From: Rivularia sp. PCC 7116
Lineage (GTDB): Bacteria; Cyanobacteriota; Cyanobacteriia; Cyanobacteriales; Nostocaceae
NCBI RefSeq assembly: GCF_000316665.1
Contig: NC_019678.1
Span: 8,589,001 to 8,653,000, forward strand
Length of the DNA stretch: 64,000 nt
Direction of reading: 5' to 3'
Below are positions 15,685 through 26,838 of the stretch, in pieces. The position numbers and the translations under genes were made by a program. Each line of letters starts with the position of its first letter. Within the stretch, counting starts at the first letter, position 1. Below the pieces are notes generated by a model. The model ran no database searches, was not told the origin of the DNA, and saw only the letters and a list, made by a program, of their open reading frames with translations.

Positions 15685-15766
15685 AGAAAGAGGTTAGTGC
15701 GTTACGGCATTTTTCATTTACTAATAAAAACTACATACTAGCAAGCCGTAACACAACCTGCTTTCT
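15685..15766. repeat. Inverted-repeat element (GTTACGGC ends)
   Basis: AGAAAGAGGTTAGTGCGTTACGGC-type left arm (15685-15708) and GCCGTAACACAACCTGCTTT CT right arm (15745-15766) pair with small bulges around a 36-base centre. It is probably another small non-autonomous element. Confidence 0.5.
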
Positions 15767-15818
15767 ATGATTTTCGGTTATCAGTTATTAATCAGTAAAT
15801 CAATAATTATCAACTAGC

Positions 15819-15853
15819 TACTAACTACTAACTACTAACTACTAACTACTAAT
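15819..15853. repeat. 7-bp tandem repeat (CTAACTA)
   Basis: About five copies of CTAACTA run up to the 3' end of rpiA. Confidence 0.7.
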
Positions 15854-15854
15854 T

Positions 15855-16565
15855 CTACATTTCTCTAACAAGCGGCTGATTATCCTTAACTTCGCCAATT
15901 AAAACTTTATCTACACAGTTAACGAAGATACCGTTTTCTAACACACCAGGAATATTATTCAACGTTTTTTCTAAGTTATCTGGATCGCTAATATTATCAA
16001 ATCTAACATCAACTACCATGTTACCTTGGTCGGTAATCACAGGACCTGCTTTTTTAACACCCATGCGGATTTCTGGCTTACCGCCAAGTTTGGTAATTGC
16101 TTGCATTGCGGGGGTAATTGCCATTGGGATAATTTCGACGGGAACCGCGAAAGTTTCACCCAAGCTTTTCACTAATTTACCGCTATCTACAACTACGATA
16201 AATTGATTTGCTAGGTAGTCTACAACTTTTTCGCGAGTATGTGCCGCACCACCACCTTTAATTAAGTTTTTGGAGGGATCTACTTCATCAGCACCGTCAA
16301 TAGCTATATCAATATGGTCTATTGCGTCTAAAGTTGTCAAAGGTACCCCATACTGCTTTGCTAAAACTTCTGACTGAAAAGATGTGGGAATACCAACGAT
16401 ATCTTTTAACTCACCAGATTTGAGGCGATCGCCAAGAAATTGAATGGTGAAAGCGGTGGTGGAACCGGTTCCCAATCCGACGATAGAACCGGATTTCACT
16501 AAGTTTGCAGCGGCTTTACCAACTTCTTGCTTCATTAACTTTACGGGGTCTGCTGTTGCGGTCAT
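15855..16565 (-). CDS. rpiA: Ribose-5-phosphate isomerase A
   Basis: This 236-residue cytosolic enzyme interconverts ribose 5-phosphate and ribulose 5-phosphate in the Calvin cycle and pentose phosphate pathway. The sequence shows the phosphate-binding [10 protein letters not shown] near residue 31, the catalytic [20 protein letters not shown] (residues 90-109) with the conserved Asp and Lys, and TREKVV directly after. The length is as expected for the family. It stands alone between repeat-rich DNA and the divergent SLH gene. Confidence 0.95.
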   Translation of the reverse strand: MTATADPVKLMKQEVGKAAANLVKSGSIVGLGTGSTTAFTIQFLGDRLKSGELKDIVGIPTSFQSEVLAKQYGVPLTTLDAIDHIDIAIDGADEVDPSKNLIKGGGAAHTREKVVDYLANQFIVVVDSGKLVKSLGETFAVPVEIIPMAITPAMQAITKLGGKPEIRMGVKKAGPVITDQGNMVVDVRFDNISDPDNLEKTLNNIPGVLENGIFVNCVDKVLIGEVKDNQPLVREM

Positions 16566-16749
16566 TCCCGAAACTCCTATAATAAAATGCCTTCCTATTA
16601 GTACATATTAGGGGTGAAATGACTCCTAACGATAGCTTCCATCAGCTATTCTGATATTTATTTTGAGCAAATTTACTTAAATAGAGAAACTACTAAGTTA
16701 CTCTTGTTGTCAGTTAGAATTGGTAGAATTTTGATTACAACTATAAATC

Positions 16750-17523
16750 ATGGGTAAATTTATCAACCAGCTTTCATTAATCTTTTTAATACCGGGATTT
16801 TCTCTTGCTGCTTATGCTCAACCACAAAACACTGATAAACAGCCATATTTGGTAAAGATGGAAGAAGAGCAGAAGCAAAATTTGCCACTACCTGATTTTA
16901 ATAATGTAAAAGTTGAAGAGCAACAGCAGCAAAATTCAGCACAATCATCTCAGGCTATCAAAAGAGTAGTTACAGCTAAATTAATGACTAACTTCTCGGA
17001 TGGCAATTTTTATGCTGACAGATTAATGAGTCGGGCTGAATTAGCCGCAATTATGGTGAAAACCTTTGGACTTGATAAGCGAAATCTTCCCAAAGAAGAT
17101 GTGGAGGTGGCAGATGTTCCTTCTTCTCATTGGGCTTATCAAGATATTCAAACGGTTTTGAAAACGGGAATTATGAAAGGTTATCGAGGAAACTTATTCT
17201 TCCCCAATCAAAGAGTCACTAGAGCAGAAGGTTTAGCGATATTTGCTCAGGCTTATGGTGTATTTCAGTTTTCCGACGATACAGTAAACGAAATTCTTTC
17301 TAGATATTCGGATAAAGAATCAATTCCGGGTTGGGCTAAAAGAGCAGTTGCAACGGTTGTCGCTGAAGGTTTTGTTGATAAATCTGTGCCCCAGATTTCT
17401 CCTCTCAAACCCATGACTCGCGGCGATATGGCTTATGTATTAAGTCAGTATTTGGAAAGACAGCAGCCACAACCTAATACACCAGTAGTTCCGGGAGGTT
17501 CGGTGAATCCGCAGGGGTTTTAA
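16750..17523 (+). CDS. SLH-domain secreted protein
   Basis: This 257-residue protein has a signal peptide (residues 1-23, ending AAYA/QPQ), a Gln-rich spacer to about residue 75, and three S-layer homology repeats. These are NFSDGNFYADRLMSRAELAA; VADVPSSHWAYQDIQTVLKT with RVTRAEGLAIFA; and YSDKESIPGWAKRAVATVVA with PMTRGDMAYVLSQYL. SLH domains bind cell-wall polymers, so it likely attaches to the peptidoglycan. There is no other domain, which leaves its role open. Confidence 0.88.
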   Translation: MGKFINQLSLIFLIPGFSLAAYAQPQNTDKQPYLVKMEEEQKQNLPLPDFNNVKVEEQQQQNSAQSSQAIKRVVTAKLMTNFSDGNFYADRLMSRAELAAIMVKTFGLDKRNLPKEDVEVADVPSSHWAYQDIQTVLKTGIMKGYRGNLFFPNQRVTRAEGLAIFAQAYGVFQFSDDTVNEILSRYSDKESIPGWAKRAVATVVAEGFVDKSVPQISPLKPMTRGDMAYVLSQYLERQQPQPNTPVVPGGSVNPQGF

Positions 17524-17997
17524 ATTGATTGTGAGATAATTGTTTCAATTGTCATTACATCAAATTATTTGAGTATGCGCTTTTAGTTCATCCTCAGTAT
17601 TTGACCGATATACAGGTGTTAATATTAGGACTTACGCAACCAGCATATTTTACTCGTAGGGGAGGCAAAACGCGGTGAAGTAGTGCGGTCTTGGGGGTGT
17701 CCCCCCGAAGTTTGGGGGAAGAATATCTTCCCCCCAACTTCTCTCCATGAGCAACTACTGAACCCGTTCATCGAAGATGTTCCCGAAGGGTAGGGTGTAG
17801 ATTAACTTCGGGCGTTATTGAGGCAAAAAGCGGTGTAGATGCTCTTCCCGCTTTATTGCCGTACCGTTGCTTGTACACTGACTGCCAACTGAAGGTAATA
17901 ATAAAGCAATCAGTGTACGGTACCAATGGGGAATTGCGACAATTGCGACAAATCCTGAATATGAAAAAACCGCGTAAAGTTAGTTAGTAATAACGTG
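17524..17997. repeat. Intergenic region with element remnants
   Basis: This gap has no convincing gene. A lone AGGACTTACGCAAC end (17628-17641) matches the ends of the MITE at 14490-14611. A strong hairpin lies at 17873-17918 (GTACACTGACTGC / GCAATCAGTGTAC). A local inverted C/G-rich stretch (GGGGGTGTCCCCCCGAAGTT TGGGGG) lies near 17693. It looks like decayed repeat DNA. Confidence 0.45.
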
Positions 17998-19371
17998 TTA
18001 GTTAAAATATTTACTATTAGTCTTTTCTAAACTAAGCACCCACCAAGCGATATGAGTAAATTGGGCGCATTCAAACCAAGTGAAGGCGAATGCAAGGTAA
18101 ATTACTAATACTGCTTCAATGCCACGGTAAGGTGATTTACAAACTTGCCAAAAACAAAATGCGAAAAGTGTTAAGTAAGATATTAAACCGAATATTCCTG
18201 TAGATAAAGCAATGTCAAAAATAAAATTGTGTGCTTTAACTGTAGGTAGTTTTGCTGTTGTTATTTGTCCATCTTTATTTAAATAGTCAAAAGTAAAGTC
18301 CCCTAAACGAATAACTTTATCTACTGGTTTGCCGTGACGAATGTGAGGATAAACTGTACCAAAACCATTCATACCCCATCCGAGTAAAGGGCGCATAGAA
18401 ATTCCGCGTATAGCACGTTCCCAAAGCATTTCTCTATCGGATGAAATATATTTGATAAATAAAGTGGTTTTATCAAAGCTGGATTGATTGCTAAATGCAA
18501 GCTTACGAGTGTTAGAAGCTGTACCCACAAATAATAAAGATACTAAGCAAACACATACGATAATTTTATTACGATGACGGTTATTAAAACCTGATTGGTA
18601 AACCCAATAAATAAAACCAGCTATAAAAGCCATTATTCCCGCACGAGTTTGAGTTAACAAGAGTGCTGGGATAATCAAAGTTAATGCTATGACTGCTTTT
18701 CGCTGATTAATAAGTTTCTGTTGCCAAGCAACAAATGTTAAAGCTGTAACTGCTGCTAGTACAAACGATGCATGACCGCGATGAGAATATAATCCTATTG
18801 GTTGATGATTCTGAAAAATAGTACTAGCTAATATATTGACTTTAAGTAACTGTCCTGAAGTCGCTGTATAGTCAATACGCCAATTGATTATTTGAGGAAA
18901 TATACTAAGAGCAAGAATAAAACCGCCAATTATTAAACCTTGTAATTGAGAGCGAAAAAGTTCAGACCTTAATCTTAATAGTAAACTGTTGCTAAGGGTG
19001 AAAACTGCTATTAGTAGCCAGTAAAGCAAACCATCACCCATCTGTTCTTGACCTAATAAAGAACGTAGAGGGAAGGGACTTTGTAAGGTTGAAAGTAATC
19101 CAATTCCGAGAAATATTTCCCATAATAATCTTTTAGTTTTCCAATCATGGGTGATTTTTGAATTATGTTTTTCTTCCCATAGCATTAATAAGTTAAGTAT
19201 GCAGATTAGTAAGATAACAAATACTTTAGGTTGAGTCCAAATTTCTCCTCGTATCTTTCCAATTGGGTTAATAAGAACAATACTCAGAGAAAACAGTAAT
19301 ATGTAAACTTTATTCATCAAATATAATATATTTATAAATAATAAAAATTTAATGTTTATTCTTGGTTTCAC
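17998..19371 (-). CDS. O-antigen ligase/polymerase-like membrane protein (Wzy_C)
   Basis: This 457-residue protein has about eleven hydrophobic segments and the Wzy_C/WaaL signature: a TQTRAGIMAFIAGFIYWVY block near residue 238, then a large periplasmic loop with GWGMNGFGTVYPHIRHG (near 347) and KAHNFIFDIALSTGIFG (near 395). Such proteins polymerise or ligate O-antigen or other envelope glycans. The exact substrate cannot be told. An internal Met at residue 19 (MNKVYILLFSLSIV) is an alternative start. It lies 124 bp behind the PEP-CTERM gene on the same strand. Confidence 0.82.
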   Translation of the reverse strand: MKPRINIKFLLFINILYLMNKVYILLFSLSIVLINPIGKIRGEIWTQPKVFVILLICILNLLMLWEEKHNSKITHDWKTKRLLWEIFLGIGLLSTLQSPFPLRSLLGQEQMGDGLLYWLLIAVFTLSNSLLLRLRSELFRSQLQGLIIGGFILALSIFPQIINWRIDYTATSGQLLKVNILASTIFQNHQPIGLYSHRGHASFVLAAVTALTFVAWQQKLINQRKAVIALTLIIPALLLTQTRAGIMAFIAGFIYWVYQSGFNNRHRNKIIVCVCLVSLLFVGTASNTRKLAFSNQSSFDKTTLFIKYISSDREMLWERAIRGISMRPLLGWGMNGFGTVYPHIRHGKPVDKVIRLGDFTFDYLNKDGQITTAKLPTVKAHNFIFDIALSTGIFGLISYLTLFAFCFWQVCKSPYRGIEAVLVIYLAFAFTWFECAQFTHIAWWVLSLEKTNSKYFN

Positions 19372-19495
19372 TTGTTAGCAAAACTTTATTTATAGAGTAG
19401 TAACTTGATATCACTGAAAATCTTTATACCCCTCTCAGAAAGCGGAGTATAAAGAAGAAATAAGCTATCTAAAACCTCTATTTATTTTTTTAATT

Positions 19496-21259
19496 TTAGG
19501 AACGTTTCCGAAGAGAGTAAAAAATTCTTGCGCTAATAGCTAACAAACCAAATATAGAAACTGACTCTGGTACGCGCCGACGCTCAGGCTCACTTCCAGG
19601 GGCAGAAATGGGACGCATCTTGAAACTACCCCTACGGTCATTAAATGCAAGCTGAATAGGGAAAGCAGTTTCCTCTGTATCTCCAATTAGCGAATCAATA
19701 TCAGTAATTCTAAAATTAGTGATTCCAGAATCAAACAAGGAAGTAAAGTCTAAGGTATCTCCCGCTCCATATTCGCCAATTACTTCATTTCCTACTTCTA
19801 CGGTGAAATAATCGTCTTCTCCTTCAGGAAAATTCAGAATTTCAGTGAATCGCGTGTTACCCAGCGCTTGAAATTCAAAACCATAGGTAGTTTCAGGATC
19901 GTACCAACGACAGCCAGGAACATTGTTGAATACTTGCCAACTTCCTTCTCTAGCGTCAGGAAGGATAGGATTATTTTGATTTACACCTGCAACTTCTCTA
20001 CTTACTCCACCACCTCCACTGCTACCAACTTCGTACTCTAACTCATCTTCAGAATCTAATACTTTAATATTGAGTTCATACTTTCCTCCATCTCTCCCAC
20101 GAATATGAGAACCATCACTACTAGTGGCATAAACATTTAAGTTGATACTACCATCAACCGATACAATACCCGTCAGCCCGGAAGCAAGACCATCTCCTAT
20201 AGGACTATTATTGTCATCACTATTTGCCAAATAATAATAATCAGTATTGGATGCATCTAGATGATATGCATCTAATAATGTGTCAGGATTGCATACATTT
20301 CCAGGTATGTCGTTATCAACATAAGCATAATAGTTGGCACCCGGAGTTAAACCTGAGATTCGGAATTCATCTTCTTCCGAATCGGAATACAGGCTGTCTG
20401 AAAAACTGTAAATGCAATCATCATTATTAACGTTAACGGCTTTATTACTTTTAGGTGTTGGACAAACAGGAGGATCTTCATCACGACGATTTGCTGTATT
20501 TTTCCAACCCCACTGAACTCCATTATAAATTGTGATTTTTCCAGGGTTATTTTCTGGATCTTTTTGTTCTACTAAATAAAGTTCAGCATTCCAAGTACCG
20601 TTTTCAGGAATAATTCTTAACGGTCTGTCTACAAATAACTCATCTTTTGCTGCACCAGCAGCGTCGTAGAATGGCGTTTCTATATGATCTTTACCAGTGT
20701 CGATTATATTTATAGGATCGCCGGAACTTGGAAAACCTGAAGATGTTACCCATTGAATCCAATGAAGTGTGTTGTCTCCTGGAGTTGGATCACCCGCTCC
20801 AGGGATATAACGTAATTGAAAAGCAGCACCAACAATACCACTTACTCCCACTACATTTTTTCTTGCTATTGGATCATATAGATTACCACCGCAATTTTTA
20901 GTGGATAAACCACAAGCATAATAATATTCAATATCAAAACTACCGTTTAAATTTTCACCAATTTCATAACTCCAGCCCAAATTTGAACCATAAGTACTTT
21001 CTAACTTTTGTAAAAAACCGGATGTCCCACCCAGAGGTAATTCTTGAACATAAATTGGAGAAAGTTCGGTTTTTCCTTCAATTTCTAAGAATTTATATTT
21101 GGCTTGGCGCTTATAAAATGTACTTGCACCAGAACCTACATTAAAAATATCCCAACCAGCACGGCTAGGTGTAAGATTAACAGCAATAGCTGATTGATTT
21201 GTGAATCCAATTAGTAATGTAGTTATTAACCCAACTAACGAAGACTCGCGTGATAGCAT
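19496..21259 (-). CDS. PEP-CTERM-type exported protein
   Basis: This 587-residue protein has an N-terminal signal (residues 1-27) and a C-terminal sorting tail: VPESVSIFGLLAISARIFYS followed by LRKRS. That gives the VPE motif, a membrane helix and a basic end typical of PEP-CTERM proteins, which an exosortase processes. The body is rich in Asp, Gly and Asn and has no recognised domain, but stretches such as SDSLYSDSEEDEFRISGL suggest beta-structured extracellular domains. No exosortase gene is in the window. The neighbouring glycan ligase-like gene may act on the same surface. Confidence 0.8.
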   Translation of the reverse strand: MLSRESSLVGLITTLLIGFTNQSAIAVNLTPSRAGWDIFNVGSGASTFYKRQAKYKFLEIEGKTELSPIYVQELPLGGTSGFLQKLESTYGSNLGWSYEIGENLNGSFDIEYYYACGLSTKNCGGNLYDPIARKNVVGVSGIVGAAFQLRYIPGAGDPTPGDNTLHWIQWVTSSGFPSSGDPINIIDTGKDHIETPFYDAAGAAKDELFVDRPLRIIPENGTWNAELYLVEQKDPENNPGKITIYNGVQWGWKNTANRRDEDPPVCPTPKSNKAVNVNNDDCIYSFSDSLYSDSEEDEFRISGLTPGANYYAYVDNDIPGNVCNPDTLLDAYHLDASNTDYYYLANSDDNNSPIGDGLASGLTGIVSVDGSINLNVYATSSDGSHIRGRDGGKYELNIKVLDSEDELEYEVGSSGGGGVSREVAGVNQNNPILPDAREGSWQVFNNVPGCRWYDPETTYGFEFQALGNTRFTEILNFPEGEDDYFTVEVGNEVIGEYGAGDTLDFTSLFDSGITNFRITDIDSLIGDTEETAFPIQLAFNDRRGSFKMRPISAPGSEPERRRVPESVSIFGLLAISARIFYSLRKRS

Positions 21260-21329
21260 TTTATATCTCCTTTATAAATTCAGATTTAAAAAAAAATAAT
21301 TTTTTTATATTCATCAAGTTCAAAACTGA

Positions 21330-22484
21330 TTATGATACAGCTTTATTGTGAAGGTTTGAGAGATTAAATTTTATATATGGTGTAGAAACAATTGTTTTTT
21401 CAATCCATTCTAAAGCTATTTTGCTCGTTTGCTCTCTACAATTGTTTGTAGTAAAACTATTATTTTTGATATATACAAATCTAATCAGATATTCACTTAA
21501 TTGAAAACCAAAAAAAACATAAAATCCACCATCTCCGGTCGCGATTTTTAGTGCTAATTTATTGCTATACCAAAACAGTTTTGCTGTAGGAAAATAGGTG
21601 ACGTAATCTCCTGGCATCACTAAAGGATAATCAGATTTTGTATGTGATTGAAGCTGTTCGCTAGAACCGGATCTAGTTAATAACTGACCATCTACTCCTA
21701 TAATCTGGGGGATTAAAGTAGAATAAAAGTCAAAGCGATAAGACTTTTGAGTATTATTAGTAATCTTGATTCCAATTTTGACAGAAGTTTCTGCTTCACT
21801 TCCCTTTTCCGGGATTCTTAAAACTTTTTCTGGAACTAAAGTTTCAAATTGAATATCATCTATTTCTATTGCATTGCGGTTACTTTCAAGAGGTTGGACT
21901 AAATGAAAGTTTTTAATGGATGTCGGTACTGAACTTATTTGTCTATTTAAGAATCTTTTATTTTTTTGCTTGCGTGATAAAACAAACTGAAGCTGATAAT
22001 TACCTGGATTGAGCGATTCACATAACCAATATCTCCTATAATTAAATACATTGAAACAATCGCCAGAATAGCCTACAGCTAACAAATTATTTTGCCAAAA
22101 GAGTCTTGTATGTACAGAGAATCCTATAGAATCTCTACCTGGTACTGACCAATCATCGTTTGCTCGAAAAAGGCTAGCTAATTTTGAGAAAAAACGGGTC
22201 AATATTAATCTGAAATTATTTTCATTTAAAGATGTTGTTGTAACGTTGCTAGTTAATTCATTCGTAACCAAAAATGGTTTTAACACTTGCCCATCTTCTT
22301 TCAAAATCTGTGGAATTAATTCTTCTACAGGGTCAAAGTAAAAAGGAAATCGTGAATTATTGGTAATACTAACTCCAATGTCTACAAAATCCTTAGTATT
22401 TAATTGCTTTTCTGGAATAGCTAGCACTATTAAGTTGGGCTGCCATATTTCTTTTCTGATGCTATTAAAGTCAAAGGAAGCCAT
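21330..22484 (-). CDS. Uncharacterised protein with internal duplication
   Basis: This 384-residue protein is not recognised. It consists of two related halves. The first (about 15-75) has LIVLAIPEKQLNTKDFVDIG, then SITNNSRFPFYFDP and LIPQILKEDGQVL. The second (about 200-265) has KVLRIPEKGSEAETSVKIGI, then ITNNTQKSYRFDFYS and LIPQIIGVDGQLL. The predicted pattern is beta-rich, like intracellular or periplasmic immunoglobulin-type folds. There is no signal peptide and no membrane helix. It lies 70 bp upstream of the PEP-CTERM gene on the same strand, so joint expression is likely. Confidence 0.65.
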   Translation of the reverse strand: MASFDFNSIRKEIWQPNLIVLAIPEKQLNTKDFVDIGVSITNNSRFPFYFDPVEELIPQILKEDGQVLKPFLVTNELTSNVTTTSLNENNFRLILTRFFSKLASLFRANDDWSVPGRDSIGFSVHTRLFWQNNLLAVGYSGDCFNVFNYRRYWLCESLNPGNYQLQFVLSRKQKNKRFLNRQISSVPTSIKNFHLVQPLESNRNAIEIDDIQFETLVPEKVLRIPEKGSEAETSVKIGIKITNNTQKSYRFDFYSTLIPQIIGVDGQLLTRSGSSEQLQSHTKSDYPLVMPGDYVTYFPTAKLFWYSNKLALKIATGDGGFYVFFGFQLSEYLIRFVYIKNNSFTTNNCREQTSKIALEWIEKTIVSTPYIKFNLSNLHNKAVS

Positions 22485-23427
22485 GCCTAAATTCCTCTAA
22501 AATTTCCATGTTTTTACATACCGCATATAATTACAACACATGACTTATTGTCATTGTTTACAAAAATATCGGCACAAAGATAGAGATAAAATTAGCTAGA
22601 AGGCAAATCTTAATATCAGCAGTCAGCTATCAGAAGTAATATTTAAGCTGGTTTAATTCCGTGTGAGCAAAGGCAAAGTACTTGAAAAGAAATTGCTCGC
22701 AAGCCAAACAAATTTTGAAAATCATCATTTTATTCCCTAATAACTTAACTTTAGTGTTGAGCTAAATCTAGAAGTGATTTTTAGCTGACTAAGTACAAGA
22801 TAGGCGAGTTGATGTTTTTTTTTGCGACCATATAAATACTGAATTATATAGTCTCAATTTTGAATTAGTTATGAACTAAAACCGGCTTATTTCTTGATTG
22901 CTGAAGTTATCGTGAATTAGAAACAATTTTGGAAAACCGATGAAGAGGTTGCTTAAATCAACACAGATTTTGTATAAATTTTTTAAAATGCTTTATGTGT
23001 AAATTATAAAATTCAGTTAATTTCCCGGTTTCTTGCTCATTTAAAAGGTGCAAAATTATTTTGCTGGGTAATTCACTAAAAATTACTTAAGCTTATTTAG
23101 ACAAGAATTTTTCAACGCCCAAGCATGACTAACAACTGATTTGGATTTTGAAGACGAAATTAATACAACACCCTCTAAACCCGCTGTGATAGCCAAATTA
23201 ACGCTTTTATTCGTCAAAATCACTCTTACACCTTCATTTACCGAAAATATAATTCATAATTCGTAATTACCCCTACCAAATATCCTCCCAATCCCCCTCT
23301 TCCCTCTCTTCTCCCTCTCCCCCCACTTCCCCCTCTCCCCATCTCCCCACTCCAAATTCCCCCAATTTCCCCATTCCCGTGGGACAATCAATATACAAAT
23401 AATTGTAGAGAGGAAAACCCAGTAAAT
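22485..23427. other. Long intergenic region with a C/T-rich tract
   Basis: This 943-bp gap precedes dxs. No ORF or RNA gene is convincing. From 23278 to about 23390 there is an almost pure pyrimidine run made of CCCCCTCTTCC-like and CCCCATCTC-like units, ending 38 bp before the dxs ATG. The dxs promoter must be in or after this tract. The rest is AT-rich and featureless to my reading. Confidence 0.5.
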
Positions 23428-25338
23428 ATGCACCTGAGTGAAATTACTCATCCAAATCAGTTGCACGGGTTATCGATTCGGCAACTAGAGCAGATTGGCC
23501 GTCAAATTCGAGACAAGCATTTACAAACGGTAGCTGCTACCGGCGGACACCTTGGACCTGGGTTGGGTGTTGTAGAGTTAACATTGGGGCTTTACCAAAC
23601 CCTGGATTTAGATAGAGATAAAGTTATTTGGGATGTGGGGCACCAAGCATATCCTCATAAATTGATTACAGGACGCTATAATCATTTCCACACCTTACGA
23701 CAGAAGGATGGAGTAGCGGGATATTTAAAGCGCTGCGAAAATAAATTCGACCATTTCGGTGCGGGACATGCTTCTACTAGCATTTCGGCGGGGCTAGGAA
23801 TGGCGATCGCCCGAGATCGAAAGGGTGAAAATTTTAAAGTTGCTGCTATTATCGGCGATGGCGCATTAACTGGTGGTATGGCTTTGGAAGCTATCAACCA
23901 TGCCGGACATTTGCCCAATACTAATTTATTAGTTGTCCTCAATGACAACGAAATGTCAATATCTCCTAACGTTGGTGCCATCCCCCGCTATCTAAATAAA
24001 ATGCGGTTGTCTCCACCGATGCAGTTCATCAAAGATAATTTTGAGGAACAAGTTAAGCAGCTTCCTTTTGTTGGCGGGGATTCTATACCACCCGAACTCG
24101 AACGCATCAAAGAAGGAATGAAGCGGTTAGCAGTTCCCAAAGTAGGTGCGGTGTTTGAAGAGCTCGGTTTTACCTATATGGGACCTATTGACGGTCATAA
24201 TTTAGAAGATTTGATTGCTACTTTTAAGCAAGCACATAAAATTCCGGGACCTGTTTTAGTTCATGTAGCAACTACTAAAGGTAAAGGGTATGATATCGCT
24301 GAAAAAGATAAAGTCGGCTATCACGCTCAAAGTCCGTTTAATTTAACAACTGGTAAGGCGATCCCTTCGAGTAAACCAAAGCCGCCGAAGTACTCGAAAG
24401 TTTTTGCTCATACTTTAGTCAAACTTGCCGAGCAGAACCCGAAAATAATTGGTATTACTGCTGCAATGGCTACGGGTACTTGTTTGGATAAACTGCAAGC
24501 AAAACTACCCGATCAATATATAGATGTAGGAATTGCCGAGCAACATGCTGTAACCTTGGCTGCTGGATTAGCAACTCAAGGGATGCGTCCGGTTGCTGAT
24601 ATTTATTCTACATTTTTGCAACGCGGTTACGACCAAATCGTTCACGATGTTTGCATCCAAAATTTACCCGTTTTCTTCTGTTTAGATAGAGCCGGAATCG
24701 TTGGTAATGATGGCCCCACTCACCAGGGAATGTACGATATTGCTTATATGCGCTGCATTCCTAACATTGTGATGATGGCACCCAAAGATGAAGCCGAATT
24801 ACAGCGAATGACAGTAACCGGAGTTAACTATACTAAAGGTCCCATTGCCATGCGTTTCCCTCGCGGTAACGGTTATGGTGTGCCTTTAATGGAAGAAGGT
24901 TGGGAACCTTTAGAAATTGGCAAAGGTGAAATTCTTCGTAACGGTGATGACGTGTTAATGATAGGCTACGGCTCTATGGTTAATTCTACGTTGCAAGCAG
25001 CGGAAATTCTCAGCGAACACGGTATTGAAGCCACTGTCATTAACGCTCGTTTCTGCAAACCTTTGGATACGGAACTAATGTTCCCCTTAGCAAAGAAAAT
25101 AGGACGAGTAGTAACCTTAGAAGAAGGTTGTGTAATGGGTGGTTTTGGTTCGGCGGTTGCAGAAGCTCTAATCGATGCCGATATTTTGGTACCGATTAAG
25201 CGTTTCGGCGTACCGGATATTTTAGTGGATCACGCTACACCTGATGAAAGCAAAGCCGAATTAGGTTTAACAAGTCCTCAAATTGCTCAAAGAATTTTAA
25301 AGACTTTCTTCAGCAATCAACCATCTGCTGTAGTTTAA
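23428..25338 (+). CDS. dxs: 1-deoxy-D-xylulose-5-phosphate synthase
   Basis: This 636-residue thiamine-diphosphate enzyme condenses pyruvate and glyceraldehyde 3-phosphate, the first step of the MEP isoprenoid pathway that feeds carotenoids, phytol and quinones. Landmarks are the N-terminal [14 protein letters not shown], the ThDP-binding [15 protein letters not shown] (near 151) and [12 protein letters not shown], and the transketolase-type [12 protein letters not shown] (near 370). The C-terminal domain is also complete. The length is normal for the family. An AGAGAGGAAAA stretch lies before the ATG. It carries a HIP1 site near 23802. Confidence 0.97.
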   Translation: MHLSEITHPNQLHGLSIRQLEQIGRQIRDKHLQTVAATGGHLGPGLGVVELTLGLYQTLDLDRDKVIWDVGHQAYPHKLITGRYNHFHTLRQKDGVAGYLKRCENKFDHFGAGHASTSISAGLGMAIARDRKGENFKVAAIIGDGALTGGMALEAINHAGHLPNTNLLVVLNDNEMSISPNVGAIPRYLNKMRLSPPMQFIKDNFEEQVKQLPFVGGDSIPPELERIKEGMKRLAVPKVGAVFEELGFTYMGPIDGHNLEDLIATFKQAHKIPGPVLVHVATTKGKGYDIAEKDKVGYHAQSPFNLTTGKAIPSSKPKPPKYSKVFAHTLVKLAEQNPKIIGITAAMATGTCLDKLQAKLPDQYIDVGIAEQHAVTLAAGLATQGMRPVADIYSTFLQRGYDQIVHDVCIQNLPVFFCLDRAGIVGNDGPTHQGMYDIAYMRCIPNIVMMAPKDEAELQRMTVTGVNYTKGPIAMRFPRGNGYGVPLMEEGWEPLEIGKGEILRNGDDVLMIGYGSMVNSTLQAAEILSEHGIEATVINARFCKPLDTELMFPLAKKIGRVVTLEEGCVMGGFGSAVAEALIDADILVPIKRFGVPDILVDHATPDESKAELGLTSPQIAQRILKTFFSNQPSAVV

Positions 25339-25359
25339 TTACAATTAGTTGCAAGTGAT

Positions 25360-25498
25360 AGAGGATTGGGCATTGGGGATTGGGGATTGGGGATTGGGCA
25401 TTGGGAATTGAAAAGTATTTTTTTACCAATTACCAGTTACCAATTACCAGTTACCAGTTACCAATTACCAATTACCCATTCCCTATTACCCATCAACG
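25360..25498. repeat. Short tandem repeats (GGGGATT and TTACCAA/G)
   Basis: GGGGATT or GGGCATT is repeated about six times (25367-25410), followed by about eight units of TTACCAAT or TTACCAGT (25425-25495). These two tracts are partly complementary (ATTGGG against CCCAAT-like units). They separate dxs from mtnA. Confidence 0.7.
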
Positions 25499-25525
25499 AG
25501 TAATTAAATTCATTTATCACAAAAT

Positions 25526-26584
25526 ATGTCGCAAAACAATCCCGTATACCCTGTAATTTGGCATAACGATTTCGTTTATTTAATTGACCAAACTCGTTTA
25601 CCCGCAGAGTATTCTTATGTAGAAATTCACCGCAGTGAAGATATGGCACAGGCAATTAAAACAATGATTGTTCGCGGTGCCCCGGCAATTGGAGTTGCTG
25701 CTGCATACGGCATGTATTTAGGAGCGCGGGAAATTGAAACGAGCGATCGCCATGAGTTCTTAACACGTTTGGAACAAGTGGCTCAAATGTTGCGCGAGAC
25801 TCGCCCTACAGCAGTAAATTTGTTTTGGGCAATTTCACGAATTCTTAGAACAGCTTATGAATCAATAGGCACTGTCGAAGAAATCAGAAAGACTCTTTTA
25901 GAAACTGCTCAAACGATTAACGCTGAAGATTTACAAACTTGTCATAGAATTGGTGACAATGGCTTAAAAGCATTACCAGAAACACCAGAAAAATTAACTT
26001 TACTCACTCACTGTAATGCGGGTGCTTTAGCAACTGCGGGCTATGGTACCGCTTTGGGTATAGTGCGTTCGGCTTTCCGAGAAGGACGTTTAGAAACACT
26101 TTTTGCTGGGGAAACTCGCCCTAGATTGCAAGGTGCGAAATTAACAGCTTGGGAATGCGTGCAAGAAGGAATTCCCATAACTTTAATTACTGACAGTATG
26201 GCTGCACACTGCATGAAACAGAATTTAATTCATGCCGTAGTTGTGGGTGCTGACAGAATTGCTGCTAATGGTGATGCTGCAAATAAAATTGGTACTTACA
26301 GTTTGGCGTTGGTAGCTAAAGCTCATAACGTACCTTTCTTTGTTGCAGCACCTTTATCTACAGTTGATTTCTCCTTAGCTGATGGCAGTCAAATTCCGAT
26401 TGAGGAACGCAATCCAGCCGAGATTTATCAAGTAGGTGAAACTATTCTGACTCCAGAAGGGGTTGATTTTTATAATCCTGCTTTTGATGTTACCCCAGCA
26501 GAATTAATTGCAGCCATTATTACCGAAGAAGGTGTGTTTGCACCTGGTGATTTAAAGAAATATCAAAATAAGCAAATGGCTTAG
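25526..26584 (+). CDS. mtnA: S-methyl-5-thioribose-1-phosphate isomerase
   Basis: This 352-residue enzyme converts methylthioribose 1-phosphate to methylthioribulose 1-phosphate in methionine salvage. It belongs to the eIF-2B alpha/beta/delta-like family. Motifs seen are [20 protein letters not shown] (near 48), [19 protein letters not shown] with the catalytic Cys (near 161) and [20 protein letters not shown] (near 238) with the catalytic Asp. The length is typical. No other salvage gene is adjacent. Confidence 0.95.
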   Translation: MSQNNPVYPVIWHNDFVYLIDQTRLPAEYSYVEIHRSEDMAQAIKTMIVRGAPAIGVAAAYGMYLGAREIETSDRHEFLTRLEQVAQMLRETRPTAVNLFWAISRILRTAYESIGTVEEIRKTLLETAQTINAEDLQTCHRIGDNGLKALPETPEKLTLLTHCNAGALATAGYGTALGIVRSAFREGRLETLFAGETRPRLQGAKLTAWECVQEGIPITLITDSMAAHCMKQNLIHAVVVGADRIAANGDAANKIGTYSLALVAKAHNVPFFVAAPLSTVDFSLADGSQIPIEERNPAEIYQVGETILTPEGVDFYNPAFDVTPAELIAAIITEEGVFAPGDLKKYQNKQMA

Positions 26585-26838
26585 CGATTTATTTAGGTTT
26601 GAACTGCATCTACCTTATATCTTTAATTAATTTTTTATCATTTTACGTTTAGCTGCCAACAACTGAAACGAAATCTGTTGGCATCGTAATTACATTTTCT
26701 AACGCAGAGGAAGAATGAGGTAAGCGCTGAGATACGCAGAGTTTTTTAGTATATATTTAATAATTATTTTGCAAAAGGAAAAGATATGAAGGGAAAAGTA
26801 TTAGGTTGTAAAATAAAAGTATAATTTCGGTTATAAAC

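Noticed and set aside
15498..15770. 90-codon ORF on the plus strand
   Set aside because: It runs across a MITE and a second inverted-repeat element; the translation has no protein-like pattern.
17998..19371. Exosortase beside the PEP-CTERM gene
   Set aside because: The protein is longer and has the RAG and periplasmic-loop motifs of Wzy_C ligases, not the exosortase Cys/Arg/His motifs.
25360..25498. Possible CRISPR array
   Set aside because: The units are 7-8 bp tandem repeats without spacers; they are short tandem repeats of the cyanobacterial type.
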